A stretch of 64,000 nucleotides of DNA from Secundilactobacillus silagincola (GTDB taxonomy: Bacteria; Bacillota; Bacilli; Lactobacillales; Lactobacillaceae), in the NCBI RefSeq assembly GCF_002583405.1, contig NZ_BCMJ01000009.1, positions 1-64,000 of the forward strand. Reading direction: 5' to 3'. Under the pieces are notes generated by a model that had not been told where the DNA came from, searched no databases, and worked only from the letters and a program-made list of their open reading frames with translations. The position numbers and the translations under genes are program-made. Each line of letters starts with the position of its first letter. Positions within the stretch are counted from its first letter, which is position 1. Shown here in pieces: positions 40,601-48,165 of the stretch.

Positions 40601-40629
40601 TTGTATTTTAACTGTTCATTATTTATGAT
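40601..40629 (+). promoter_or_regulatory. Promoter of murA
   Basis: TTGTAT (40601-40606), exactly 17-nt spacer and TATGAT (40624-40629), 51 nt before the murA start. Confidence 0.7.
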
Positions 40630-40679
40630 AAGTTAGGACTGCATCGAAGCACGATTTTATAGTAGAGGGAAATTATGTC

Positions 40680-41960
40680 ATGAAAAAAATGATAATCCAC
40701 GGTGGACAGCGCCTGTCAGGCAGCGTCAACATCGGTGGTGCTAAAAATAGTACGGTCGCACTAATTCCAGCGGCAATCCTGGCAGATACACCAGTTAAAT
40801 TTGATATGGTACCAGATATTCTAGATGTTCATAACCTGATGCTGATTTTGGAGTCCATGAATGTGCACTCTAGATTTGAGGATGGCGTTTTGTCAATCGA
40901 CCCCACTGAAATCGTGGAAGCACCAATGCCGAGTAAAGCCATTAAAAGTTTAAGGGCTTCTTATTATTTTATGGGCGCATTGCTCGGACGGTTTGGTCGT
41001 GCAATACTGACTTTTCCAGGTGGCGATAACATTGGACCGCGCCCCATTGACCAACACATCAAAGCGTTTAAGGCGCTGGGTGCAGAAGTCGAAGATGACC
41101 ACGGAACAGTTCGCATCACCACGGGTGAAGATGGCCTGCATGGCGCACGGATTTTCTTGGACGTCGTTTCTGTTGGCGCAACGATCAACACGATTTTGGC
41201 GGCTGTTAAAGCAAACGGACTAACGACTATCGAAAATGCGGCTAAAGAACCCGAGATTATTGACATTGCAACGTTTTTGAATAATATGGGTGCCCATGTT
41301 CGTGGTGCTGGTACGGATGTCATTCGAATCGAGGGTGTTCCTGTATTACGTGCCACCAACGTTCACACGATTATTCCTGATCGCATCGAAGCAGGTACTT
41401 TTTTAGCAATGGCTGCTGCGATGGGGGATGGTGTAGAAATTCACAATATTATTCCTGAACATTTGGAGTCATTTACGGCAAAACTGATCGAAATGGGTGT
41501 TGATTTACAGATTGGTGAAGATTCTGCTTATGTTGGCCCGTCTCATGATCTAAAGGCAATCGAAGTTAAAACCATGCCGTTTCCTGGCTTTGCAACAGAT
41601 CTTCAGCAACCCATTACGCCACTGTTACTAATGGCGAAGGGGAGCAGTATTATCGTTGATACGATTTATCCGCAACGGTTAAAGCACGTCCCTGAGTTGA
41701 AGAAAATGGGAGCTAAAATTCGTCCTGAAAAGGATATGATTGTGGTGGACCACACCGATCATTTAACCGGTGCAACCGTGGATGCGGGAGAGATTCGCGC
41801 AGGTGCTTCGTTGATGATTGCTGCTTTAATGGCAGAGGGCACAACGACCATTACGAGTGCGGACAATATTTTACGTGGTTACGGCAGCATTGTGGAGAAA
41901 CTGACTGCATTGAAGGCTGACGTTAGAATCGAAGATAGTGATCGAGTAGAAGAATTATAA
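40680..41960 (+). CDS. UDP-GlcNAc 1-carboxyvinyltransferase MurA, Cys-to-Asp form
   Basis: Adds enolpyruvate to UDP-GlcNAc, the first committed step of peptidoglycan synthesis. The 426-residue protein has Lys22-Asn23 in IGGAKNST and normal two-domain length. The active-site loop reads [15 protein letters not shown], with Asp116 where fosfomycin-sensitive enzymes have Cys115 (PGGC). Asp at this place is known from naturally fosfomycin-resistant MurA of mycobacteria and chlamydiae and keeps activity, so intrinsic resistance of this enzyme is predicted. ATG with AGAGGGA upstream. The place before rpmE2 matches Bacillus murZ (murAB); a second MurA may exist elsewhere. Confidence 0.95.
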   Translation: MKKMIIHGGQRLSGSVNIGGAKNSTVALIPAAILADTPVKFDMVPDILDVHNLMLILESMNVHSRFEDGVLSIDPTEIVEAPMPSKAIKSLRASYYFMGALLGRFGRAILTFPGGDNIGPRPIDQHIKAFKALGAEVEDDHGTVRITTGEDGLHGARIFLDVVSVGATINTILAAVKANGLTTIENAAKEPEIIDIATFLNNMGAHVRGAGTDVIRIEGVPVLRATNVHTIIPDRIEAGTFLAMAAAMGDGVEIHNIIPEHLESFTAKLIEMGVDLQIGEDSAYVGPSHDLKAIEVKTMPFPGFATDLQQPITPLLLMAKGSSIIVDTIYPQRLKHVPELKKMGAKIRPEKDMIVVDHTDHLTGATVDAGEIRAGASLMIAALMAEGTTTITSADNILRGYGSIVEKLTALKADVRIEDSDRVEEL

Positions 41961-41967
41961 GAGTGAC

Positions 41968-41996
41968 TTGAATTAGACCAATTCTTATGATATTCT
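41968..41996 (+). promoter_or_regulatory. Promoter of rpmE2
   Basis: TTGAAT (41968-41973), 17-nt spacer and TATTCT (41991-41996), with an extended -10 TG at 41988-41989. It starts 8 nt after the murA stop. Confidence 0.75.
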
Positions 41997-42064
41997 ATTT
42001 AGGTTGACGATAACAATCAATCTCTGTTTCAGTACATGATTCAGGGCAAAGGAGCGAAACAATT

Positions 42065-42316
42065 ATGAAAAAAGGAATTCATCCAGATTACCACCAAGTG
42101 GTATTCCAAGACTCAAGTACCGGCTACAAGTTTTTGTCAGGTTCAACTGCAACTTCTGAAGAAACAGTCGACTGGGAAGATGGCAACACTTATCCATTGA
42201 TTCGTGTTGAAATTTCTTCTGACTCACATCCTTTCTACACTGGTAAGCAAAAGTTTGCCCAAGCAGATGGTGCTGTGGATCGTTTCAACAAGAAGTACGG
42301 TTTAAAAAACGACTAA
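42065..42316 (+). CDS. 50S ribosomal protein L31 type B
   Basis: An 83-residue ribosomal protein of the L31 type B form. It lacks the CxxC zinc-binding cysteines of type A, so it is the zinc-independent paralogue (RpmE2), usually used when zinc is scarce, though many lactobacilli have only this form. Signature [16 protein letters not shown] and the ending FNKKYG are typical. ATG with AAAGGAG upstream. It has its own promoter and two tandem terminators. No Zur-like box is seen in its promoter, which suggests constitutive use. Confidence 0.97.
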   Translation: MKKGIHPDYHQVVFQDSSTGYKFLSGSTATSEETVDWEDGNTYPLIRVEISSDSHPFYTGKQKFAQADGAVDRFNKKYGLKND

Positions 42317-42330
42317 CATTAATTAGTGAG

Positions 42331-42363
42331 CCACTTACCTTGATTAAGGTGGGTGGTTTTTTT
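42331..42363 (+). terminator. Intrinsic terminator of rpmE2
   Basis: CCACTTACCTT / AAGGTGGGTGG (with G-U pairs), 4-nt loop and seven T residues. Confidence 0.92.
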
Positions 42364-42378
42364 ATTTGACTATATTAA

Positions 42379-42427
42379 AAGCGCCACGTCCAACAGCTGT
42401 GCAATTGGACGTGGCGCTTGTTTTTTT
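42379..42427 (+). terminator. Second terminator-like hairpin
   Basis: AAGCGCCACGTCCAA pairs perfectly with TTGGACGTGGCGCTT, followed by G and seven T residues. It is a back-up terminator 16 nt after the first, and marks the left edge of the palindromic repeat. Confidence 0.85.
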
Positions 42428-42429
42428 AG

Positions 42430-42651
42430 ATTGCGTAAACGTGTTCAGGCAAGCAGAGACTTGCACCTAGGACGCTTCCGACATAAATCCAAGTTCGAGA
42501 TTTTTGTGCTCGTTGCTGTTACATTGCCAAAACGTGCTCCGGCAAGCAGACAGCTACATGTAAAAGTCTCCCAGCATAAATCCACGGGTTTGGGATTTAT
42601 GCTGGGAGGCCCTTACACTCCGCTATCTAACCGCTTGCCTTCGCACTCTAG
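42430..42651. repeat. Palindromic intergenic repeat, two direct units plus inverted arm
   Basis: Unit 1 (from 42430, ATTGCGTAAACGTGTTCAGG) and unit 2 (from 42523, ATTGCCAAAACGTGCTCCGG) are diverged direct copies 93 nt apart; both continue GCAAGCAGA and reach CATAAATCC. In unit 2, CTCCCAGCATAAATCC (42568-42583) pairs perfectly with GGATTTATGCTGGGAG (42593-42608). The right arm (42609-42651) read in reverse resembles the left arm again (GGCAAGCGG versus GGCAAGCAG). The right end coincides with the stop codon of the MFS gene. No coding capacity is apparent. Confidence 0.72.
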
Positions 42652-43886
42652 CTATTCAAATGCTTTCTCCTCAAACTAGCAGTGTTATGCCAAACTAGCA
42701 GGAAGTTTAATAACACTAGTACAGAGGTTGAAATGAAGACCCCTGAGTAGTCGAACACCGTGGAAACGATTGAACCAATCATTGGTCCCAGCACACTGCC
42801 GATTGCTTGGAAAGACTGGTTCCAACTGAAGACCCGGCCGGTAACCTCTGGCGGGGTATTTTTTGACAAAATCGTTTGGACTGCTGGTAACATAGTGGCG
42901 TTAGAAATACCAATAAGAAATCTCAAAAACATCAGTTGCCAGACGTTGGTGACGAATGCCATTGGCAGATAGACTAAAATAGCAAAGATAAAGCCAATCG
43001 ACAAGATCAATTCAGTACCAATTCGATCACCTAAACGGCCCAACTGAGGGGCTGCAAAAAGTGTGGCAACCCCCGGAATAGCAGCAACGATCCCACTAAA
43101 CAGCGTGATAGCTGATCCCTTGGGCATGATTTCTCTGACGTACAGTGACAAAATTGGTGAGATAGACATGTTGGAAGCCTGGATGATCAAGGTGGTAATG
43201 AACATTCCTAAAATTAATCGTGGATGATTAACCACACCCAGTACTTCTTTGCTCGACAGCATGTTTTCTTTTTTAACGGGAGTAAATGATTCCGTAACGA
43301 AAAAGTAACTGACGAAAAAGACGGATAATAAAAGTGCACCAGTAATAAAGAAGGTGACGCGATAGGAGAAAATTTCGGCTAAAACACCACCAACAAGGGG
43401 ACCGAAAAGCGATCCGGCAACGTAACCCGTTGATAAAGTACCGAGCGCCTGACCACTCTTACTTTTAGGTGCCTGAGTTGCCATTAACGCGTTGGCGTTA
43501 CTAATATAACCAGAAAAAATTCCTTGAATAAAACGTAGGGCCATCAATTCCCAAACGCTCGTGACAGCGCCCATTAGTCCCATAACAACGGCCATTCCAA
43601 GTGAAGCTCGTAATAGCATCAGTTTACGGCCTTTTCGATCAGCTAATCGTCCCCACATTGGACTAGCTACGGCTGTAACCAAATAGGTTGCGGAGAACGT
43701 GATACCGGAGTATAGATTAAGTTGATCTTTGGTGAAGTTACCTAATGTATCCACATAAAGGGATAAAAACGGCATGATTTCGCTAAAGGCGAGTCCAGCC
43801 ATAAAGGTACCAAACCACAAGACGAATAAGTTGCGCCGCCAGATGGGACGTTTGGGCTTGACGGTGGCAGGTTCTGGTTCAGTCAA
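42648..43886 (-). CDS. MFS transporter, multidrug-efflux type
   Basis: A 412-residue major facilitator with about 12 transmembrane helices. Motif A is seen between helices 2 and 3 as GRLADRKGRKLML, and the N-terminus is a short Pro/Glu/Lys tail. It resembles drug:H+ antiporters of the TetA/PmrA type, but the substrate cannot be told. The start is TTG at 43886 with a weak AGAAGA site. The stop codon TAG is the first triplet of the palindromic repeat that follows, so the last residues may have been shaped by the insertion. No ordinary terminator follows on this strand. Confidence 0.9.
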   Translation of the reverse strand: MTEPEPATVKPKRPIWRRNLFVLWFGTFMAGLAFSEIMPFLSLYVDTLGNFTKDQLNLYSGITFSATYLVTAVASPMWGRLADRKGRKLMLLRASLGMAVVMGLMGAVTSVWELMALRFIQGIFSGYISNANALMATQAPKSKSGQALGTLSTGYVAGSLFGPLVGGVLAEIFSYRVTFFITGALLLSVFFVSYFFVTESFTPVKKENMLSSKEVLGVVNHPRLILGMFITTLIIQASNMSISPILSLYVREIMPKGSAITLFSGIVAAIPGVATLFAAPQLGRLGDRIGTELILSIGFIFAILVYLPMAFVTNVWQLMFLRFLIGISNATMLPAVQTILSKNTPPEVTGRVFSWNQSFQAIGSVLGPMIGSIVSTVFDYSGVFISTSVLVLLNFLLVWHNTASLRRKHLNS

Positions 43887-44051
43887 TGAATATCAATCTT
43901 CTTTCTTTTAAATCATTCTTCAATCGGGTAAAATATAGCAGTAACATTAAGAGTAGCACGTTTTGGGTGTATAACCAAGGTATACCAATTAAGTGCTAAA
44001 ATTATTAGACCGCTTACATGGGTGATCTAATAGGGATAGTGGGGAGATCAA

Positions 44052-44753
44052 ATGAAGAATAAAGGACATAGCCAATTTACAAAATGGCTGTACAGAATTG
44101 GTTTGGTGATACTTTTACTCATTTCGCTGGGATTAATTTTTAACCAGCAAATTAAAAATTATCTGGTGAGTTCGTATCAACCGAAAATAACGGCCAAATC
44201 AGCTGCGAATAACGACAAAAAGCAGGCTAATTTTAATTTTAGGAACGCTAAATCCTTGAATTTCTCAACGGTGGCGAACGCACGAATGAATTCGCAAAAG
44301 ATTCTGCCAGTTGGTCAGATTTTAGTGCCAAAGTCCGGTATTCACTTGCCGATTGCTAAAGGAGTTGCTAACACGACCCTTGCGTTAGCTGCGGGGACCA
44401 TGCGATCAGATCAAAAGATGGGTGACGGTAACTATCCGTTAGCAGGTCACCATATGGTACGAAAAGATATCCTTTTTTCGCCGCTGTACTTTAAGACGCG
44501 GGTAGGTGATACGATTTACACCACGGACATGAAGAAGGTCTATACGTTTAAGGTTTATCGACGGGAGTTTATTGCTGCCACACGTATTGACGTGGTCAAC
44601 CAAACGAAGTCTAATATCATTACATTGGTGACGTGTGACGCAACTGGTGCGCGGCGATTAATGATTCGTGGGAGATTAACGCACACTGCAAAGCTGTCAG
44701 ATACGCCTGTGAAGGTCCAAAAGGAATTTGCGGCGAAGTTCAATAATAAATAA
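44052..44753 (+). CDS. Class A sortase
   Basis: A 233-residue transpeptidase that cleaves LPxT-type signals and links surface proteins to peptidoglycan. One N-terminal membrane anchor (about 12-32) is followed by the sortase barrel. The catalytic residues are His133 in PLAGHHM, Cys195 in TLVTC and an arginine in ARRLMIRG (about 202). ATG with GGGGAGA upstream. The LPQTS protein at 17334 in this window is an expected substrate. It is monocistronic, and structured repeat copy C begins 50 nt after its stop. It is probably the housekeeping sortase because no dedicated substrate is adjacent. Confidence 0.95.
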   Translation: MKNKGHSQFTKWLYRIGLVILLLISLGLIFNQQIKNYLVSSYQPKITAKSAANNDKKQANFNFRNAKSLNFSTVANARMNSQKILPVGQILVPKSGIHLPIAKGVANTTLALAAGTMRSDQKMGDGNYPLAGHHMVRKDILFSPLYFKTRVGDTIYTTDMKKVYTFKVYRREFIAATRIDVVNQTKSNIITLVTCDATGARRLMIRGRLTHTAKLSDTPVKVQKEFAAKFNNK

Positions 44754-44802
44754 TGTGACAAGTGAAGCAGTCGGTGAGACGACATTTACGATGTATCCAA
44801 GA

Positions 44803-45017
44803 GTGTGTGACGAAACTCGGTAGATTCTAGAATTTAACTTGAATAACCCCCATTCCGACGTACTTTGTCGGGATGGGGGTTATTCAAGTTAAATGGCAAG
44901 AATCTGAGTTTTGGTGCATGATTAGACAATATTAACGCATTGAACCAAAGGACAGGCATCACTAATTTTTACTGAAAAATGGATTGAAATATTTACCAAT
45001 ATAGACTTATGGCACAA
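44803..45017 (+). repeat. Intergenic structured repeat, copy C
   Basis: Starts GTGTGTGACGAAACTCGG and ends TAGACTTATGGCACAA. The outer stem AACTC-GGT-AGATTCT pairs with AGAATCT-GAGTT. The inner arms (44832-44859 and 44867-44894) are 28 bp with one G-U pair and a 7-nt loop. The 3' half differs from copy D at only 7 of 105 positions. It begins 50 nt after the sortase stop in the same direction, and lies between convergent genes. Confidence 0.85.
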
Positions 45018-45064
45018 CCCCATTTATTGTTTGGATTAAAACAGGATTTTGACTATGACACCAA

Positions 45065-45529
45065 TCAGTTAGCCGCTTTAATTTTATCTAACCAAGCTGG
45101 TAGTGCAGACATTAAGACTTGATACGTATACTCAAATCGGTGAGTGTACCAAGGATCTGGAATTTCCTGCCCCTGTTTATCAGGGAGAATATCTAAGCAG
45201 AGATGAATTTTATGGCGATCTTGCGCAGGTGCCATTTGGTTGAGATTAAAGACATTTTGACCGTCCATTGTAATAATGTAATCCGCCCAGTCAAAATCTT
45301 GCCGGGTAATTGGCCGAGAGTGCATGTAGCTGTAATCCAATCCATGAGCGGCCATTACCTTTTGGGCACCGGGGTGCGGCTGATGACCTTCCTCTTCACT
45401 GCTGGTTGCACACGAATCCACTTGGATTTGATTCTGGAGGCCAGCTTTTAAAACCAAATCTTTGAAAATGGCTTCTGCCATAGGTGAACGGCAGATATTG
45501 CCTAAACAGACAAAAAGTACGTTGGTCAT
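45065..45529 (-). CDS. Low-molecular-weight protein tyrosine phosphatase
   Basis: A 154-residue phosphatase. The P-loop CLGNICRS (8-15) holds the nucleophile Cys8 and Arg14, and the general acid is Asp125 in IPDPWY. Length and motifs are those of the classical LMW-PTP family, which dephosphorylates tyrosine (or arginine) on proteins. ATG at 45529 with AAGGAG upstream. It stands alone, convergent with the sortase gene, with repeat copy C between them. No tyrosine kinase gene is adjacent, so it is not obviously part of an exopolysaccharide cluster. Confidence 0.93.
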   Translation of the reverse strand: MTNVLFVCLGNICRSPMAEAIFKDLVLKAGLQNQIQVDSCATSSEEEGHQPHPGAQKVMAAHGLDYSYMHSRPITRQDFDWADYIITMDGQNVFNLNQMAPAQDRHKIHLCLDILPDKQGQEIPDPWYTHRFEYTYQVLMSALPAWLDKIKAAN

Positions 45530-45673
45530 GATTCAGACTCCTTTTGAGTAATTTCCCCCATGTTATTTGATAATGTCCGGAACGTCAAGCGTGGGAGAGA
45601 TCAGTAATAAATTTAATGAGATTAAACGTTTAACATCCTTTTTAGTAATGTTTCGTAGTACAATAAAAGTGTC

Positions 45674-45679
45674 TATAAT
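45674..45679 (+). promoter_or_regulatory. -10 element of the gene at 45702
   Basis: TATAAT 28 nt before the proposed start, with a weak TTTCGT -35 (45651-45656) at 17 nt. The mRNA leader would be very short. Confidence 0.5.
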
Positions 45680-45701
45680 GTGAGAGAGCGTGGGAAAAGT
45701 G

Positions 45702-46487
45702 ATGCAAGGGAATTTTATCTATATTAACTGGGAACAGGTGAATAATCTTGTGATATCATACGGGATTACCTCGGCTGATTTTGTGAATGGCATGTCAGCT
45801 GTTCCTCAGCGAATTGTTTTGATCGACGGTAAACTTGAGGGGAATCAAGTCAATAGCCACACGCGGTTTCAAACGGTAACTGGTCAAAACTCAGTGCGTG
45901 AGTTCATCTTGTCAAAGACAAATTCGCCCAAGATGTGGCTGGATTATCATGAGAGTGATGATCTTGATTTGATGATGCCCAGTGAAATTGCTGAACTACT
46001 GTACATGGCGCATATGGGAACTCATTACCACCTACCACTTTATTCCAAGCTTCAAAATGCATATGCTTATCTGGGGACTACCACGGGTTTTGTTAAAGTT
46101 TATTATCGTAAGATGGCAACTTTTGAGCACATTTTGGATATTTCATTGAAGCGTCATTTAAGGTTATTGCACAGTAATCGCTGGATGATGTTTAACCGGC
46201 CATTTTCAGTCAGTGAAGTGCCAAAAGAAATTATCCAAAAAGTACAAACAGCTTTTTCGGAGGGCTTGGTTTTTGCGTTTGATCAAGCGGTGGAACGTCG
46301 CCGGCGATACTTGATTCCTATACGTCTGCAGGAACATCCAGAACGCCAGAATTGGTGGCATGACCGGATGGATGTCTACGAAACGACCCGACAAGTTGGG
46401 ACGCTTAGCTATGACGTTGAGCAAAAACAGTGGGGAATTGAAATTACGGATGAAGTTCCTTTTTCAGAAAACGAAACGGATTTATAA
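45702..46487 (+). CDS. Conserved-looking protein of unknown function
   Basis: A 261-residue cytosolic protein that I do not recognise. There is no signal peptide, membrane helix or known nucleotide motif. The N-terminal third is mixed beta/alpha; the middle holds an aromatic- and histidine-rich stretch (MGTHYHLPLYSKLQNAY, then FVKVYYRKMATFEH). The C-terminal part is basic, then acidic (QAVERRRRYLIPI to PFSENETDL). The ATG at 45702 is preceded by a weak GGGAAAAG; a GTG at 45690 is also in frame. It has its own promoter and terminator just before murF. Codon use looks like that of its neighbours, so foreign origin is not suggested. Confidence 0.75.
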   Translation: MQGNFIYINWEQVNNLVISYGITSADFVNGMSAVPQRIVLIDGKLEGNQVNSHTRFQTVTGQNSVREFILSKTNSPKMWLDYHESDDLDLMMPSEIAELLYMAHMGTHYHLPLYSKLQNAYAYLGTTTGFVKVYYRKMATFEHILDISLKRHLRLLHSNRWMMFNRPFSVSEVPKEIIQKVQTAFSEGLVFAFDQAVERRRRYLIPIRLQEHPERQNWWHDRMDVYETTRQVGTLSYDVEQKQWGIEITDEVPFSENETDL

Positions 46488-46532
46488 AGCGGAGTCAGTC
46501 AAGTTTGCAGCTTGACATGTCGCCGCTTTTTA
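46486..46532 (+). terminator. Intrinsic terminator before murF
   Basis: A two-part stem: outer AAAGCGG / CCGCTTT and inner GTCAAG / CTTGAC, followed by TTTTT. It overlaps the preceding stop codon region. Confidence 0.75.
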
Positions 46533-46543
46533 ACGCCCAGTCG

Positions 46544-46552
46544 TGGTATAAT
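46544..46552 (+). promoter_or_regulatory. Extended -10 promoter of murF
   Basis: TGGTATAAT (TG-N-TATAAT) without a good -35. The TTGACA at 46512-46517 is too far upstream (29 nt) to belong to it. Confidence 0.65.
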
Positions 46553-46598
46553 ACTCGGTGTGCAAAAAAAACGAGACAAAAATAGGAGATTGTTTTCA

Positions 46599-47981
46599 AT
46601 GAAGATGCAGCTTGGTGAAATCGCAAGTGCGGTTTCTGCTCAAAATGATACTAGTGCTTGGAATGAAATTGAGGTTTCCAGTGTCGCATTTGACAGTCGT
46701 CACCTTTCTAACGGTGCGTTATTTGTACCTTTGGAAGGGGAGCGAGACGGTCATGAGTTTGTTCAAAGCGCACTAAAAAACGGTGCCGTAGCAACGCTTT
46801 GGAAAGCGGACCATGGTGAAGCACCCGCGGACTTGCCAGTACTGGTTGTTGATGATCCGTTGACTGCGTTACAATCCCTTAGTCAGCATTACTTACTTAA
46901 AATCAACCCTAAAGTTGTGGCGGTGACTGGTTCAAACGGTAAAACAACGACTAAAGATATGGTGGCGGCCATCCTTTCTGCCCAATTTAACGTGACTAAA
47001 ACCATGGATAATTTCAATAATGAAATTGGGGTGCCGGTTACCATCCTGTCGATGGAACCTAATACCGAGGTGCTCGTGATTGAGATGGGCATGGATCGTC
47101 CGGGCCAGCTTGACTTCTTAAGCCGTTTGGTTGAGCCGGATGTTGCTATTATCACCATGATTGGCGAAGCACACATTGAGTTTTTTGGTACCCGTGACAA
47201 GATTGCTGATGCAAAAATGGAAATTACGCACGGCTTAAAAGCAGATGGCACGTTTATTTATGATGGTGATGAGCCACTATTAGTTGAACGGGCCAAAAAA
47301 GTGTCACAGCGGCAGCGTACCTTTGGCCGCCAAAAAAACAATGATATGTATGCTTTAAATGTTGATGCAACTGATACTCAGACGACCTTCACTGCGAGTG
47401 AGTGGCCAGAACAAAAAATGACGGTTCCGATGATTGGCGATTATAACGTCAACAATGCACTGGCGGCGCTAAGTGTTGCCAAATTGTACCGGATTTCACC
47501 ACAAGCATCGGCTAAAGCCTTCGGAAATTTGAATTTGACTGAAAACCGTGCAGAGTGGGTTAGTGGTACTGCGGGAGAACGAATTTTGAGTGATGTTTAT
47601 AATTCCAATCCTACCGCTGTTAAAGAAGTGATGGCTGCTTTTTCTAAAGTCGCAACTACCGGTAAACGGCGGGTTGTATTAGGGGACATGCTGGAACTAG
47701 GTGAGCAGTCAGACGGGTTGCATGCTGGACTTGCAACTGTTTTTGATCCGACTTTAGTGCAGGACGTCTATTTGGTCGGACCACATATGAAGGCTCTTTA
47801 TGATGCGTTGCAGGACAAGTTTGAAGTCGCTCATCTCCATTTGTATGCTACGGATGAACAGTCGCAACTAATCACTCAGTTGAATGCTGACATTCAACCT
47901 GAAGATATTGTTTTGATCAAGGGTAGCCATGGCATTCATCTAGAGAATGTTTTGGCTGCATTGCAAGCAAATAATAACTAA
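46599..47981 (+). CDS. UDP-MurNAc-tripeptide--D-alanyl-D-alanine ligase MurF
   Basis: Adds D-Ala-D-Ala (or D-Ala-D-Lac) to the UDP-MurNAc-tripeptide, completing the cytoplasmic peptidoglycan precursor. The 460-residue Mur ligase has the ATP-binding loop AVTGSNGKTTTKDM (about 109-122), the central-domain motif NNEIGVPVTIL and the C-terminal VYNSNPTAVKEV. The ATG at 46599 follows TAGGAGA; the frame is open upstream across the promoter and is not used. It is followed by a gap containing the cshA promoter. alr, 2.3 kb downstream, makes D-alanine for the same pathway. No ddl gene is in the window. Confidence 0.96.
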   Translation: MKMQLGEIASAVSAQNDTSAWNEIEVSSVAFDSRHLSNGALFVPLEGERDGHEFVQSALKNGAVATLWKADHGEAPADLPVLVVDDPLTALQSLSQHYLLKINPKVVAVTGSNGKTTTKDMVAAILSAQFNVTKTMDNFNNEIGVPVTILSMEPNTEVLVIEMGMDRPGQLDFLSRLVEPDVAIITMIGEAHIEFFGTRDKIADAKMEITHGLKADGTFIYDGDEPLLVERAKKVSQRQRTFGRQKNNDMYALNVDATDTQTTFTASEWPEQKMTVPMIGDYNVNNALAALSVAKLYRISPQASAKAFGNLNLTENRAEWVSGTAGERILSDVYNSNPTAVKEVMAAFSKVATTGKRRVVLGDMLELGEQSDGLHAGLATVFDPTLVQDVYLVGPHMKALYDALQDKFEVAHLHLYATDEQSQLITQLNADIQPEDIVLIKGSHGIHLENVLAALQANNN

Positions 47982-48018
47982 AAGTCTGCAACTTAGTGAG
48001 TGATAAAAATATTAATTG

Positions 48019-48047
48019 TTGCTTTTCCTAGTTGTGTGATGTATGAT
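48019..48047 (+). promoter_or_regulatory. Promoter of cshA
   Basis: TTGCTT (48019-48024), 17-nt spacer and TATGAT (48042-48047). It would give a 5' leader of about 110 nt. Confidence 0.65.
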
Positions 48048-48086
48048 ACTCTAGTTGTATTTTTTTCGAACTAACACTTGTAAAAT

Positions 48087-48135
48087 GGGGAATAAGACGC
48101 ACCATACGAGACGGATTTCTCATAGTCTTATTTCC
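48087..48135 (+). promoter_or_regulatory. Long hairpin in the cshA leader
   Basis: GGGAATAAGAC (48088-48098) pairs with GTCTTATTTCC (48125-48135), with an inner TACGAG / CTCATA stem. There is no T-run after it, so it is not a terminator. It sits 17 nt before the cshA ribosome site and may be a stability or cold-responsive RNA element. Confidence 0.55.
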
Positions 48136-48165
48136 TTTGTAAAAGCCTATTAGGAGGACATTTAT

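Noticed and set aside
42430-42651. CRISPR array
   Set aside because: Only two diverged units 93 nt apart, no regular spacers and no cas genes.
42353-42679. Plus-strand frame of 108 codons downstream of rpmE2
   Set aside because: It runs through a terminator and the palindromic repeat; the apparent protein is translated repeat.
44803-45017. Retron or group II intron remnant
   Set aside because: The long hairpin recalls msd structures, but no reverse transcriptase or intron domain V is near any of the four copies.
46512-46517. TTGACA as -35 of murF
   Set aside because: The distance to the TATAAT at 46547 is 29 nt, too long; the extended -10 explains the promoter better.
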